Shown here piece after piece: positions 46,194 to 55,057 of a stretch of DNA of 64,000 bases (position 1 is the first letter of the stretch; each line of letters begins with the position of its first letter). Under the pieces are notes generated by a model. The model worked only from the letters and a program-made list of their open reading frames with translations, did not search any database and was not told the DNA's origin. Source of the stretch: JBGPLJ01 sp963826145 (GTDB taxonomy: Bacteria; Pseudomonadota; Gammaproteobacteria; Steroidobacterales; Steroidobacteraceae); assembly GCA_963826145.1 (NCBI GenBank), contig CAWGVW010000001.1, forward strand, positions 620,001 through 684,000. Direction: 5' to 3'. The position numbers and the translations under genes are program-made.

Positions 46194-47467
46194 ACGCGCG
46201 CGGACGCGAGCCCAAGTCACTGCCGATGTCCGATCCGCACCGGCGCATGCTGCTCGGCGTGCTCGGGCGCGCGCTCGAGAGCGTCAACGGCCGCAGCTGC
46301 GCGCGCTCCGCGGCAGGCCGGCTCCCCGAATGCAACGACTGGCGCGTCTTCGCGATCGGCAAGGCCGCATCCGCAATGACGCAGGGTGCGCTCGATTCCC
46401 TGGGGCCGCGCATCATCGAAGCGCTGGTCGTCTCGAAGGATGGCCACTTCGATCCCGAGCTCGAACGCGCAGCCGGTGTCACCTGCCTCGCAAGCGGACA
46501 TCCCGTTCCGGATGAGCGGAGCCTTGCTGCAGGCGCCGAGTTGCTGCGACGCCTGCGGGCGCTCGCACCGGGACAGAAGGTCCTGTTCCTCATTTCGGGT
46601 GGTGCCTCGAGCCTCATCGAAGCATTGCCGGACGGTGTATCGCTTGCCGATCTGCGCAAGGTCAATGAATGGGGTCTTTCGACTGGCCTCGACATTGGCG
46701 CGCTCAACGGGATCCGCAAGACGCTGTCGCTCATCAAGGGCGGCCGGCTGTTGCGGCATCTTGGCGGCCTCGACGTGCATGCCTTTCTGATCAGCGACGT
46801 GCCGGGCGATGATCCTGCCGTTATCGGTTCCGGCATTCTGGGTGCACCGGAACCCGTGATTGGACCCGGCCGCATGCCGGAGTGGGTCCGGGCGCTGATG
46901 CAGTCCGCGGCGCCCGCCACGATTCCTGACGATTTGAGGATCGAGCGCGAGGTGATCGCGCGGCTCGACGACGCGCTCGAAGCGGCTCGGGTCGCGGGGG
47001 TTGAGCAGGGGCTCAAGGTGGCGGTTCACAGCCAGCACTTCGCGGGCGATGCTTGTGGTCTCGCCGTGCATTGCTGCCATGAAATGATCCTGAGCGATGC
47101 AGATTTGAATCTCTGGGGCGGCGAATCCACGGTGCCCCTGCCCGAATCGCCGGGCCGCGGCGGACGCAACCAGCACCTCGCGCTCGCTGCGGCGCGGCTT
47201 CTTGCGGGTCACGACGATCTGGCGCTGCTCGCGGCTGGCACGGATGGGACCGATGGACCCACGAACGATGCGGGTGCGCTGGTCGACGGCTCGACGCTCG
47301 ATCGCGGAACGATCGCGGGCTTCGACGCGGAAGGCTGCCTTGAGCGCTGCGATTCGGGTTCGTTCCTGGAAGCGAGCGGCGACCTTGTGAGCACCGGCCC
47401 GACCGGCACCAATGTCGGGGATCTCATCATTGGCCTGCGCGTGCCGAGCGCACGGGCCCGCCGGTAG
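46190..47467 (+). CDS. Glycerate 2-kinase, DUF4147/MOFRL family
   Basis: Proteins of this family phosphorylate D-glycerate, usually to 2-phosphoglycerate, in serine, glyoxylate or sugar-acid breakdown. The 425-aa protein shows VFAIGKAASAMTQGAL in the N-terminal domain, LFLISGGASSLIEALP, and a C-terminal MOFRL domain with GGRNQHLALAAARLL and AAGTDGTDGPTNDAGALVD. GTG 46190 overlaps the purF stop; an ATG at 46226 is a possible later start. No glyoxylate genes are nearby, so physiological use is open. Confidence 0.9.
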   Translation: MNARGREPKSLPMSDPHRRMLLGVLGRALESVNGRSCARSAAGRLPECNDWRVFAIGKAASAMTQGALDSLGPRIIEALVVSKDGHFDPELERAAGVTCLASGHPVPDERSLAAGAELLRRLRALAPGQKVLFLISGGASSLIEALPDGVSLADLRKVNEWGLSTGLDIGALNGIRKTLSLIKGGRLLRHLGGLDVHAFLISDVPGDDPAVIGSGILGAPEPVIGPGRMPEWVRALMQSAAPATIPDDLRIEREVIARLDDALEAARVAGVEQGLKVAVHSQHFAGDACGLAVHCCHEMILSDADLNLWGGESTVPLPESPGRGGRNQHLALAAARLLAGHDDLALLAAGTDGTDGPTNDAGALVDGSTLDRGTIAGFDAEGCLERCDSGSFLEASGDLVSTGPTGTNVGDLIIGLRVPSARARR

Positions 47468-47485
47468 GGCACCAAGGCGGCGGCC

Positions 47486-48736
47486 ATGGCCCCCCGGATC
47501 CTTGTCATCGCGCCGAGCCCCGATTTTCGTCGCCTGTTGCGGCTGCATCTGGAAGCGGCGTGGCCCGACGTCGCGATCACCGAACGCAACCCGGAACGGG
47601 ATGGGCCGCTCGCCCCGGAATTCACGGCGGATGCGTTTGACGTCGTGCTGCTCGATGGCGAGAGCGGGAGCAGCGCGGATTTCGACACCCTGCGCGAATA
47701 CACTTCGCGTCCACGGTTTCCTCTCGTCATCTTCCTCGTCCCGGAATTGAATGCCCCTGTTATGCGGCGGGCGGTGCAAGCGGGCGCCGAACATTTCTTC
47801 GCACGCGACCGTCTCGACCATCGCGAGTTCAGCGGTGCCGTCGGCGAGGCCGCGCGTCGGCGCAAGCGCCTGCGTGCCGTCTTCAAGAGTCAACCGGAGG
47901 CTGCGCGGCTCTACCGGTTCGGCGACGTGACCATCAAGGGCGAGCGCTTCATCCGAGTCATCCAGGCCGGCAAGCTCTGCACGGTCTTTCTCGCGGAAAG
48001 CGAGCGCGCGGGCGACCTCGTCGTTCTCAAGGTTTTTCACGAAGTGCCGGACGTGAAGGAAGGGAGCTTGAGTTTCGACCGCTTCCTGCAGGAGTACGAA
48101 GTCGTCTCCAAGGTCGAGCACCCGAACGTCGTGCGCATTCACGATCTCGGCATCGCCGACGACCACGCGTATATCGCCATGGAGTATTTCCCCCACGGCG
48201 ATCTGCGGGAGCGATTGAAGCAGCCGATCAGTACGGCAGAGGCCCTTGCATACCTGCGCCAGATGGCCTGCGCGATCGAGGCGATCCACGCCGTGGGAGT
48301 GCTGCACCGGGATCTGAAGCCCGGCAATGTGATGCTGCGCCGTGACGGCTCGATCGCACTCATCGACTTCGGGCTCGCCAAGCAGCTCGAGCTCGAGGCT
48401 GACATCACGGCGACCGGCGAGATCTTCGGTACGCCCTATTACATGAGTCCGGAACAGGGCCACGGCCACGGGTGCGATGAGCGCAGCGACATCTACAGCC
48501 TCGGTGCGCTCTTCTACGAGCTCTGCACGGGTGAAAAACCGTTCCTCGGCCGCACGCCGATGGAGGTCATCTACAAGCATGCGCAGGAGAGCATCCCGAT
48601 GCTGCCGCTGGAATGTGCTCGCTTGCAGCCGCTCGTCGAACGCATGCTCGCCAAAGCGCCGGCCAAGCGCTTCCAGAGTGCGACCGCACTGATCGGAGCG
48701 ATCGATTCGCTTGGGCTCGCCGTGGTGGACGCATGA
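47486..48736 (+). CDS. Ser/Thr protein kinase with N-terminal receiver-like domain
   Basis: A 416-aa soluble protein. Residues 1-115 look like a response-regulator receiver fold (RILVIAPSPDFRRLLRLHL, DVVLLDGES with a phosphorylatable Asp candidate, and GAEHFFARD in place of the usual Lys-Pro), so phospho-acceptance is uncertain. Residues about 145-400 are a Hanks-type kinase: catalytic Lys in VVLKVFHE, HRDLKPGN at about 274, DFGLA at about 294, and SPEQ. No transmembrane helix or extracellular sensor exists. It starts 18 bp after the glycerate kinase and its stop overlaps the miaE start as ATGA. Confidence 0.85.
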   Translation: MAPRILVIAPSPDFRRLLRLHLEAAWPDVAITERNPERDGPLAPEFTADAFDVVLLDGESGSSADFDTLREYTSRPRFPLVIFLVPELNAPVMRRAVQAGAEHFFARDRLDHREFSGAVGEAARRRKRLRAVFKSQPEAARLYRFGDVTIKGERFIRVIQAGKLCTVFLAESERAGDLVVLKVFHEVPDVKEGSLSFDRFLQEYEVVSKVEHPNVVRIHDLGIADDHAYIAMEYFPHGDLRERLKQPISTAEALAYLRQMACAIEAIHAVGVLHRDLKPGNVMLRRDGSIALIDFGLAKQLELEADITATGEIFGTPYYMSPEQGHGHGCDERSDIYSLGALFYELCTGEKPFLGRTPMEVIYKHAQESIPMLPLECARLQPLVERMLAKAPAKRFQSATALIGAIDSLGLAVVDA

Positions 48737-49347
48737 GCGCGCTCGAAGACAGGCCGATCCTTACAGTCCGCACGCCCGAGGGGTGGCTCGCGGCCGCCCG
48801 CATCGAATGGCAGGAGCTTCTCATCGATCACGCGAATTGCGAGAAGAAGGCCGCGTCGACGGCGCTCGCGTTCCTTTTTACCTACCCCGACGATGCGCTC
48901 CTCGCGCGCCAGCTCTCACGGCTTGCACGGGAGGAGCTGCGACACTTCGAACAGGTAGAGAAGCTGATGGCACGGCTCGGCGTGCGGCACCATCGCCTCT
49001 CGCCGTCACGCTATGCGACAGGACTTCGCAGGCATGTCGCCGCGCGCGAGCCGGCCCGCAAGCTCGATCTTCTGGCAATCGGCGCCCTGATCGAAGCGCG
49101 CTCCTGCGAGCGCTTCGAACAGCTTGCGCCGCGGCTCGACGGGCCGATGGCGGAGCTCTACCGGGGCCTCGCGGAATCCGAAGCGCGGCATGGCGCGATC
49201 TACGTTGATCTTGCACGGCGGCACGCGGGCCAACACGACCTCGATGTCGCCACGCGGATTGCCGCGTTGTCGGCCGTGGAAGCGGAGCTCATCACGAGCC
49301 CCGACGCGCAATTACGTTTTCACTCCGGAGTGCCGCAGCGCGCCTAG
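48733..49347 (+). CDS. miaE: tRNA-(ms2io6A37) hydroxylase
   Basis: MiaE hydroxylates the isopentenyl group of ms2i6A37 in tRNAs reading U-starting codons, using a ferritin-like di-iron site and oxygen. The 204-aa protein has iron-ligand motifs DHANCEKKAAS, REELRHFEQVEKL, EARSCERFEQL and SEARHGAIYVDL. The ATG at 48733 overlaps the kinase stop. The terminal CTAG gives both this gene's stop and that of the converging lpxH. Confidence 0.92.
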   Translation: MSALEDRPILTVRTPEGWLAAARIEWQELLIDHANCEKKAASTALAFLFTYPDDALLARQLSRLAREELRHFEQVEKLMARLGVRHHRLSPSRYATGLRRHVAAREPARKLDLLAIGALIEARSCERFEQLAPRLDGPMAELYRGLAESEARHGAIYVDLARRHAGQHDLDVATRIAALSAVEAELITSPDAQLRFHSGVPQRA

Positions 49348-50069
49348 CTTCTCTTGAGCGTCACGAGGTCGAAGCCGCGCTCGTTCCATCTGAGAACGCT
49401 GCCCTGGTCATGCCAGTCGCCGAGCACGATGCGCTGCGCAGGCTTGCCGTCGACCACCAGGTCGTGAACCTTCGGCCGGTGCGTGTGGCCGTGCAGTAGC
49501 AGCGTCACACTGGCCGTGCGCATCGCGATTTCCACGGCGCCGGGATTCACGTCCATGATCTCGGCGCTCATGCTGGAGACGTGTTCCTTGCTGCCGGCGC
49601 GCGCTTCCGATGCGAGCGCAAGACGCTGTTCAACGGACAGAGCGAGGAACATCGATTGCCAGCCGAGGTCGCGCACTGTCGTTCGCAGCCTTTGGTACGA
49701 AACATCATCGGTGCACAGCACGTCGCCGTGCGTCGTGAGCACGCGCGATCCGTAGAGATGAACGATTGTGGGATCCGCGAGAATGCGACAGCCCGTCTCC
49801 CCGGCAAAACGGGAACCGAGGAGAAAGTCGCGATTACCGTGCATGACAAAGCAGGGCACGCCGAGATCGGTCAGGCGCTTCAGGCCCGCGACGGCGCGCC
49901 GCTTCTCGGGTTCCGGATCGTCATCGCCCACCCACACCTCGAACAAGTCCCCGAGGATGTAGAGCGCTTCGGCCGAACGCGCTTCGCCGTCGAGAAATTC
50001 GAGGAATTGCGATGTGATGTCCGGCCGGTCCGGGTCGAGATGAAGGTCCGATATAAAGAGCGTTGTCAT
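49344..50069 (-). CDS. lpxH: UDP-2,3-diacylglucosamine diphosphatase
   Basis: LpxH hydrolyses UDP-2,3-diacylglucosamine to lipid X in lipid A synthesis at the inner membrane. The 241-aa calcineurin-like phosphoesterase has the metal motifs ISDLHLDPDRPD, LGDLFEVWVGDDD, MHGNRDFLLG, TTHGDVLCTDD and LLHGHTHRP. The ATG at 50069 is chosen; the open frame continues upstream over the cyclophilin gene without similarity. It follows the cyclophilin gene by eight bases. Confidence 0.95.
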   Translation of the reverse strand: MTTLFISDLHLDPDRPDITSQFLEFLDGEARSAEALYILGDLFEVWVGDDDPEPEKRRAVAGLKRLTDLGVPCFVMHGNRDFLLGSRFAGETGCRILADPTIVHLYGSRVLTTHGDVLCTDDVSYQRLRTTVRDLGWQSMFLALSVEQRLALASEARAGSKEHVSSMSAEIMDVNPGAVEIAMRTASVTLLLHGHTHRPKVHDLVVDGKPAQRIVLGDWHDQGSVLRWNERGFDLVTLKRS

Positions 50070-50077
50070 GGATCTGT

Positions 50078-50689
50078 CTATTGCACGATCTCGACCTTGT
50101 CCATGATCACGGGCTTCACCGGCACGTCTTCCTTGAAATCGCCCCCGGCGCCGGTCGCAACGCTCCCGATCCGGTCGAGCACGTCGAGTCCCTGCACGAT
50201 ATGGCCGAAGACGGCGTAGCCCCAGCGTGTCGGCAGTGGATCGAGGTCGGCATTGTCGGCGATATTGAAGAAGAACTGCGCCTGGGCGCTGTGCGGATTC
50301 TTGTCGCCCCGGGCCATGCCGATCGTGCCGCGGGTGTTCTTTAATCCATTGCCGGATTCGTTGAAGACCGGATCCCGTGCGGGCTTCTTCTTGAAGTCTG
50401 GCGTAAAGCCTCCGCCCTGCACGACGAAGTTCACTGCGACGTGATGAAAGGTCGTGCCGTTGTAGTGGCCCTCGCGGACGTATTGCAGGAAGTTTGCGAC
50501 CGTGAGCGGCGCGCGCTCGTCTTCGAGTTCCACGATCATCGTGCCGAGGTTCGTCACGATGCGCACGCGCGTGTGCTTCGGAGCCTGCTCGGCCGCGGCC
50601 GGTGCCGCGTCGGGAGCGGGATCGGCTGCGAGCGAGACATTCACGGCAAACAGAATGAAGAAGGCGATGGCCGGTCGAATCGAAATCAT
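50078..50689 (-). CDS. ppiA: Periplasmic cyclophilin-type peptidyl-prolyl isomerase
   Basis: Cyclophilins speed prolyl cis-trans isomerisation during folding. The 203-aa protein has a signal peptide (ISIRPAIAFFILFAVNVSLA) followed by an alanine-rich stretch, so export is expected. The catalytic domain has YNGTTFHHVAVNFVVQGGG, ARGDKNPHSAQAQFFFN and AVFGHIVQGLDVLD. PpiA is the best-fitting name because of export, but a second paralogue cannot be excluded. Confidence 0.88.
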   Translation of the reverse strand: MISIRPAIAFFILFAVNVSLAADPAPDAAPAAAEQAPKHTRVRIVTNLGTMIVELEDERAPLTVANFLQYVREGHYNGTTFHHVAVNFVVQGGGFTPDFKKKPARDPVFNESGNGLKNTRGTIGMARGDKNPHSAQAQFFFNIADNADLDPLPTRWGYAVFGHIVQGLDVLDRIGSVATGAGGDFKEDVPVKPVIMDKVEIVQ

Positions 50690-50803
50690 GAGGCGCGGAC
50701 TCCGTCGTGCGTCGTAGTCGAAGGATTGTGCGCGAATGATAGGGGAGCAAAGCTCCGAGGGCCAATGACGGCGGATCCTGGCATTCGAGTACCATACTCG
50801 CCC

Positions 50804-52210
50804 ATGAATGGCCCTCCGGTCACACGATTTGCTCCGAGTCCCACGGGCGCATTGCATCTCGGTAATGCGCGGACGGCGTTCTTCAGTTTTCTGCTGGCGC
50901 GCCATGCCGGTGGCCGCTTCATCCTGCGCGTTGAGGACACTGACCGCGAGCGGAGTATTGAAGCTCATACGCGCTCGCTCATCGATGAGCTCCGCTGGCT
51001 GGGCATCTCGTGGAATGAGGGACCGGACGTGGGCGGTGACCACGGGCCGTATCTGCAGTCTGCGCGCTCCGAGATCTATGCGGAGCATTTTGCGAAGCTC
51101 GCCGCTTCGGGTCTGACCTACCCGTGCTTCTGCACGCCGCTCGAGCTCGAGCTTTCGCGCAAGGCACAACTCGCCGCCGGCCGTCCGCCACGGTACGCCG
51201 GCACTTGCCGCGCACTGAGCGAAGCGCAGCGCGCGGAGCGCCGGGCGAAGGGTCTGCCCGAGGCCATACGCTTTCGCGTTCCGGCCGCCACCGAGATCAA
51301 GTTCGACGATCTCGTGCATGGACCGCAGCGCTTCCTCTCGGACGACATTGGCGATTTCATCATCCGTCGCGCTGAAGGGAATCCGGCTTTCTTCTTCTGC
51401 AATGCCGTCGACGATTCGCTCATGGGTGTGACGCAGGTGCTGAGGGGCGATGATCATCTCGCGAACACCCCGCGCCAGCTCATGATCCTTGTGGCGCTCA
51501 ACCTGCGCGCGCCAGGATATGGTCACATGGGATTGCTGCTCGGCGCGGACGGCCAGAAACTGTCCAAGCGCCATGGCAGCACGTCGGTCGGCGAATTGCG
51601 CGAGCGTGGCTATCTCGCGCCCGCCGTCCTCAATCATCTCTTTCGCCTCGGGCATGCGCCCGAACGCGACGGCTGGCTCGAACCGGCTGAGATGCCGCAG
51701 TCCTTTGCCGTCCACCATCTCGGCCGTGCGCCGGCGCGATTCGACGAGGAGCAGTTGAATCACTGGCAAAAGCTCGCCGTCGAGCGCGCGGATGCGGCGA
51801 CGCTCGAGGCATGGCTCTCCGGGAAGCTACCGGCGAGCGCAAGTGCGGGCGAGCGGCGGTCGTTCGTGGACCTCGTGCGTCACAACGTCGTCTTACCCGC
51901 GGACGCCGATCACTGGGTGAATGTCGTTTTTGGCGAACTGCCGGCGCCGACGGCCCCGGACCTCGAGCTCCTCCAGTCCGTCGGTGCAAAGTTCTTCGAC
52001 GCGGCGGTCGCGGCGCTCGATTCGGCCGGTCCCGACATCAGCGCCATCACCAGTGCCGTCAAGGGAGCGACGGGCCGGAAAGGAACCGATCTGTATCTGC
52101 CACTGAGGGTCGCCCTGACGGCACGCAGCCACGGGCCGGAACTGAAGCCGCTCCTCGCACTGATTCCAAAGGCGCAGCTGCGTGCGCGACTTGCGGCCTG
52201 GAATCGATGA
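50804..52210 (+). CDS. gltX: Glutamate--tRNA ligase
   Basis: GltX charges tRNA-Glu with glutamate. The 468-aa class I synthetase has the HIGH-type motif APSPTGALHLGNAR and the KMSKS-type GADGQKLSKRHGS. A zinc-binding knuckle includes YPCFCTPLELE and YAGTCR. I chose ATG 50804; an in-frame ATG at 50765 and a long open frame upstream have no family support. It is divergent from the cyclophilin gene (114 bp apart) and followed by cysS. Confidence 0.95.
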   Translation: MNGPPVTRFAPSPTGALHLGNARTAFFSFLLARHAGGRFILRVEDTDRERSIEAHTRSLIDELRWLGISWNEGPDVGGDHGPYLQSARSEIYAEHFAKLAASGLTYPCFCTPLELELSRKAQLAAGRPPRYAGTCRALSEAQRAERRAKGLPEAIRFRVPAATEIKFDDLVHGPQRFLSDDIGDFIIRRAEGNPAFFFCNAVDDSLMGVTQVLRGDDHLANTPRQLMILVALNLRAPGYGHMGLLLGADGQKLSKRHGSTSVGELRERGYLAPAVLNHLFRLGHAPERDGWLEPAEMPQSFAVHHLGRAPARFDEEQLNHWQKLAVERADAATLEAWLSGKLPASASAGERRSFVDLVRHNVVLPADADHWVNVVFGELPAPTAPDLELLQSVGAKFFDAAVAALDSAGPDISAITSAVKGATGRKGTDLYLPLRVALTARSHGPELKPLLALIPKAQLRARLAAWNR

Positions 52211-52220
52211 AGTGCAACCG

Positions 52221-53624
52221 ATGAGAGAGATCCACATCCACAATTCGCTCGGCGGCCGCAAGGAGCTGCTGCGACCGCTGATGCCGGGCCGCATCGGTAT
52301 GTACGTCTGCGGCATGACGGTGTACGACCACATCCACGTCGGTCATGCGCGCATGGTCATCGTCTTCGACACGGTGCGAAGCTACCTGAAGGCGAGCGGC
52401 TACCAAGTGACCTTCGTGCAGAACATCACGGACATCGACGATAGGATCATCAAGCGCGCGCAGGAGAACAACGAACCGATTGGCGCGCTGACTTCGCGCC
52501 AGATCCAGTTCATGCACGAGGACCTCGCCGCGCTCGGCGTCGAGCGACCGGATCGGGAGCCGCGCGCGACGGAATTCGTTCCGCAGATGGTGCACATGAT
52601 CGCGAAGCTGGTCGAGCGCGACTATGCCTATGTCGCGGCAGACGGCGACGTCGCTTACGCCGTGCGCAAGTTCGCTCCCTACGGGCAGCTCTCGGGCAAG
52701 AAGCTGGACGATCTGCGCGCCGGCGCGCGCGTCGAGCGTGACGAAGCGAAGCGCGATCCGCTCGATTTCGTGCTGTGGAAGCTCTCGAAGCCCGGTGAAC
52801 CCGCCTGGGATTCGCCTTGGGGCAAGGGGCGGCCCGGCTGGCACATCGAGTGCTCGGCCATGTCGACGGAGATTTTGGGGAGCCACTTCGATATCCACGG
52901 CGGTGGCATGGATCTGAAGTTTCCGCACCACGAGAACGAGATCGCGCAGAGCTGCGCGGCCTGCGATACGCCGTTCGTCAATATCTGGATGCACAACGGC
53001 TTCGTCAACGTGAACGAAGAGAAGATGTCGAAGTCGCTCGGCAACTTCTTCACCGTGCGCGACGTGCTGCCGCTCGTGCGACCCGAAGTCATACGCTACT
53101 TCGTCATCTCGAGCCACTATCGCGGCCCGATCAATTACTCGGAAGAGAATCTCGTGCAGGCCGACGCGGCGCTCGAGCGGCTGTATCTCGCGCTGCGCGG
53201 GAGCGGTACGGGCCGCGCAGCGCCGCTGCCGGAAGCCTTTCACCACGCCATGTCGGACGATTTCAATACGCCCGAAGCGCTCGCTGTCGTACAGGCGCTC
53301 GCGCGCGACCTCAACGCGGCCAAGGCGGCGGGCGATTCGGCGCGCGCCGCGACGTTTGCCGAGACCATACGGGCTTGCGGCGATGTCCTTGGAATCCTGC
53401 GACTCGAATCGGAAGATTTTCTGCGCCGTCCACGCAGTCTCCACGGCAAGACCGACGCTGCGCAGGATCTCGGGGACGCGGCGATCGACTCACTCATCGC
53501 CGCGCGCACGGCCGCGCGCAAAGCGAAGAACTTCAAGGAATCGGATCGGATCCGCGATCAACTCGCGGCCGCCGGCGTCGTGCTTGAGGATGGGCCGAAA
53601 GGAACGAGCTGGCGCCGCAGCTAG
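52221..53624 (+). CDS. cysS: Cysteine--tRNA ligase
   Basis: CysS charges tRNA-Cys. The 467-aa class I synthetase has zinc ligands in MYVCGMTVYDHIHVGHAR (which also holds the HIGH motif) and in WHIECSAMS, with the histidine in FPHHENEIAQS. KMSKSLGNFFTVRD is the KMSKS loop. The start ATG 52221 lies 10 bp after gltX. The stop TAG shares the palindrome CTAG with the folD stop. Confidence 0.97.
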   Translation: MREIHIHNSLGGRKELLRPLMPGRIGMYVCGMTVYDHIHVGHARMVIVFDTVRSYLKASGYQVTFVQNITDIDDRIIKRAQENNEPIGALTSRQIQFMHEDLAALGVERPDREPRATEFVPQMVHMIAKLVERDYAYVAADGDVAYAVRKFAPYGQLSGKKLDDLRAGARVERDEAKRDPLDFVLWKLSKPGEPAWDSPWGKGRPGWHIECSAMSTEILGSHFDIHGGGMDLKFPHHENEIAQSCAACDTPFVNIWMHNGFVNVNEEKMSKSLGNFFTVRDVLPLVRPEVIRYFVISSHYRGPINYSEENLVQADAALERLYLALRGSGTGRAAPLPEAFHHAMSDDFNTPEALAVVQALARDLNAAKAAGDSARAATFAETIRACGDVLGILRLESEDFLRRPRSLHGKTDAAQDLGDAAIDSLIAARTAARKAKNFKESDRIRDQLAAAGVVLEDGPKGTSWRRS

Positions 53625-54478
53625 ACGTCGAGGCGGCGTAGTGCCGATTCGAGCGTATTTCGCATCAGCATGGCGACCGTCATCGGTCCGACGCCGCCCG
53701 GCACGGGCGTGATCCATGCCGCGCGCTCGCGCGCGGGCTCGAACTCGACGTCACCCACGAGCTTGCCGCTTTCGAGCCGGTTCATGCCGACGTCGATGAC
53801 GAGCGATCCCGGCTTCACCCACTTGCCCGGGATGATGCCGGGCTTGCCGACGGCGACCACGAGGATGTCGGCGGTCGCTACGTGGCTCTCGAGATCCTTG
53901 GTAAAGCGATGACACACGGTGACGGTGCCGCCGAGGAGGAGCAGCTCGAGGGCCATCGGCCGGCCGACATTGTTCGAAGCTCCGACGACAACGCAATGAC
54001 GGCCCTTCGGCGCCATGCCCGTGTGATCGATGATCTTGGTGATGCCGTACGGCGTGCACGGCCGGATCAGCGGGATGCGGATCGCGAGGCGCCCCACGTT
54101 GTAGGGATGAAAGCCATCGACGTCCTTCGTCGGGTGGATGCGCTCGATGATCGATTCCGGTTCGATGTGCTTAGGCAGCGGCAGCTGCACGAGGATGCCG
54201 TCGATCGATGGGTCTTCGTTGTAGCCGTCGATCAGATCGAGGAGTTCGCGCTGGGAGGTCGAGTGTGGCAGATCGGCCGCGACCGAGATGAAACCGGACT
54301 CCCGGCACGCGCGCCGCTTGTTGCGCACGTAGACTTCGGACGCCGAGTCGTCGCCGACCAGCACCACGGCAAGCCCGGGCCGGCGCAGGCCGCGGGCCGT
54401 CATCGATTCGACCTGCGTGCGGATCTGCGTCTTGACCTGGGTGGCGAGCGCTTTGCCGTCGACAAGCTGTGCAGTCAT
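53621..54478 (-). CDS. folD: Methylenetetrahydrofolate dehydrogenase/cyclohydrolase
   Basis: FolD oxidises methylene-THF to methenyl-THF and hydrolyses it to 10-formyl-THF. The 285-aa protein has the catalytic lysine in SEVYVRNKRRACRE, GILVQLPLPKHIE, KDVDGFHPYNVG, and the NADP site VVVGASNNVGRPMA. The Asn in the dinucleotide loop replaces the more common Arg-Ser pair (GRS). The ATG at 54478 gives the standard start MTAQLVDGKALA. Confidence 0.96.
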   Translation of the reverse strand: MTAQLVDGKALATQVKTQIRTQVESMTARGLRRPGLAVVLVGDDSASEVYVRNKRRACRESGFISVAADLPHSTSQRELLDLIDGYNEDPSIDGILVQLPLPKHIEPESIIERIHPTKDVDGFHPYNVGRLAIRIPLIRPCTPYGITKIIDHTGMAPKGRHCVVVGASNNVGRPMALELLLLGGTVTVCHRFTKDLESHVATADILVVAVGKPGIIPGKWVKPGSLVIDVGMNRLESGKLVGDVEFEPARERAAWITPVPGGVGPMTVAMLMRNTLESALRRLDV

Positions 54479-54534
54479 GGGGCGCGCATTCTGGCACGCG
54501 ATAACCGCGTGATCTACGCGCAAAGCCCTTTAAA

Positions 54535-54563
54535 TTGACCAGCTTAGGCCTCGTCCGTATGAT
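54535..54563 (+). promoter_or_regulatory. Promoter of the tRNA cluster
   Basis: TTGACC at 54535-54540 and TATGAT at 54558-54563 with a 17-bp spacer lie 60 bp before the first tRNA. The bases after the -10 (TCGCGCT) form a GC-rich discriminator, as in stringently controlled stable-RNA promoters. Confidence 0.75.
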
Positions 54564-54623
54564 TCGCGCTCCCGAGGGGGCGGTGGCCCTGCCCGGGACG
54601 ACAGTCCGGCGGATTCTTTGAGG

Positions 54624-54700
54624 CGGGGCATGGCGCAGTCTGGTAGCGCATCTGCTTTGGGAGCAGAGGGTCGCAGGTTCAAATCCTGCTGCCCCGACCA
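54624..54700 (+). tRNA. tRNA-Pro (TGG)
   Basis: A 77-base cloverleaf with acceptor stem CGGGGCA/TGCCCCG, encoded ACCA end, T-loop GGTTCAAAT and anticodon loop TTTGGGA giving TGG. It is first of four co-transcribed tRNAs. Confidence 0.97.
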
Positions 54701-54723
54701 AGTTGACGATGCCGATCGGCAAT

Positions 54724-54800
54724 GCGCCCGTAGCTCAGTTGGATAGAGCACCGGCCTTCTAAGCCGGTGGTCGCAGGTTCGACTCCTGCCGGGCGCGCCA
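54724..54800 (+). tRNA. tRNA-Arg (TCT)
   Basis: A 77-base cloverleaf with acceptor stem GCGCCCG/CGGGCGC, encoded GCCA end, and anticodon stem CCGGC/GCCGG around the loop CTTCTAA giving TCT, which reads AGA and AGG. Confidence 0.97.
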
Positions 54801-54824
54801 CGTCGGTGATGTGGATGAGACGAT

Positions 54825-54901
54825 GGTGGACGTAGCTCAGCTGGTAGAGCCCCGGATTGTGATTCCGGCCGTCGTGGGTTCGAATCCCATCGTCCACCCC
54901 A
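54825..54901 (+). tRNA. tRNA-His (GTG)
   Basis: A 77-base cloverleaf with the extra 5' G (G-1) facing C73, acceptor stem GTGGACG/CGTCCAC, anticodon GTG within ATTGTGATT, and encoded CCA. Confidence 0.97.
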
Positions 54902-54907
54902 CTATTT

Positions 54908-54983
<76 letters not shown>

Positions 54984-54994
54984 ATTCATACATC

Positions 54995-55026
54995 TGAGGG
55001 CCCCGGCGTGAACCGCCGGGGCCTCA
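54995..55026 (+). terminator. Terminator hairpin after the tRNA cluster
   Basis: A 13-bp GC-rich stem (TGAGG-bulge-CCCCGGCG with CGCCGGGGCCTCA) with a five-base loop lies 12 bases after the last tRNA. Only a weak T-rich tail follows. Confidence 0.65.
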
Positions 55027-55057
55027 TTCCATTGGATAAATGCACCGCGCAACACGG

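Noticed and set aside
50441..50803. N-terminal extension of gltX of about 120 codons.
   Set aside because: The region is antisense to the cyclophilin gene and its promoter; the synthetase fold starts with VTRFAPSPTG right after ATG 50804.
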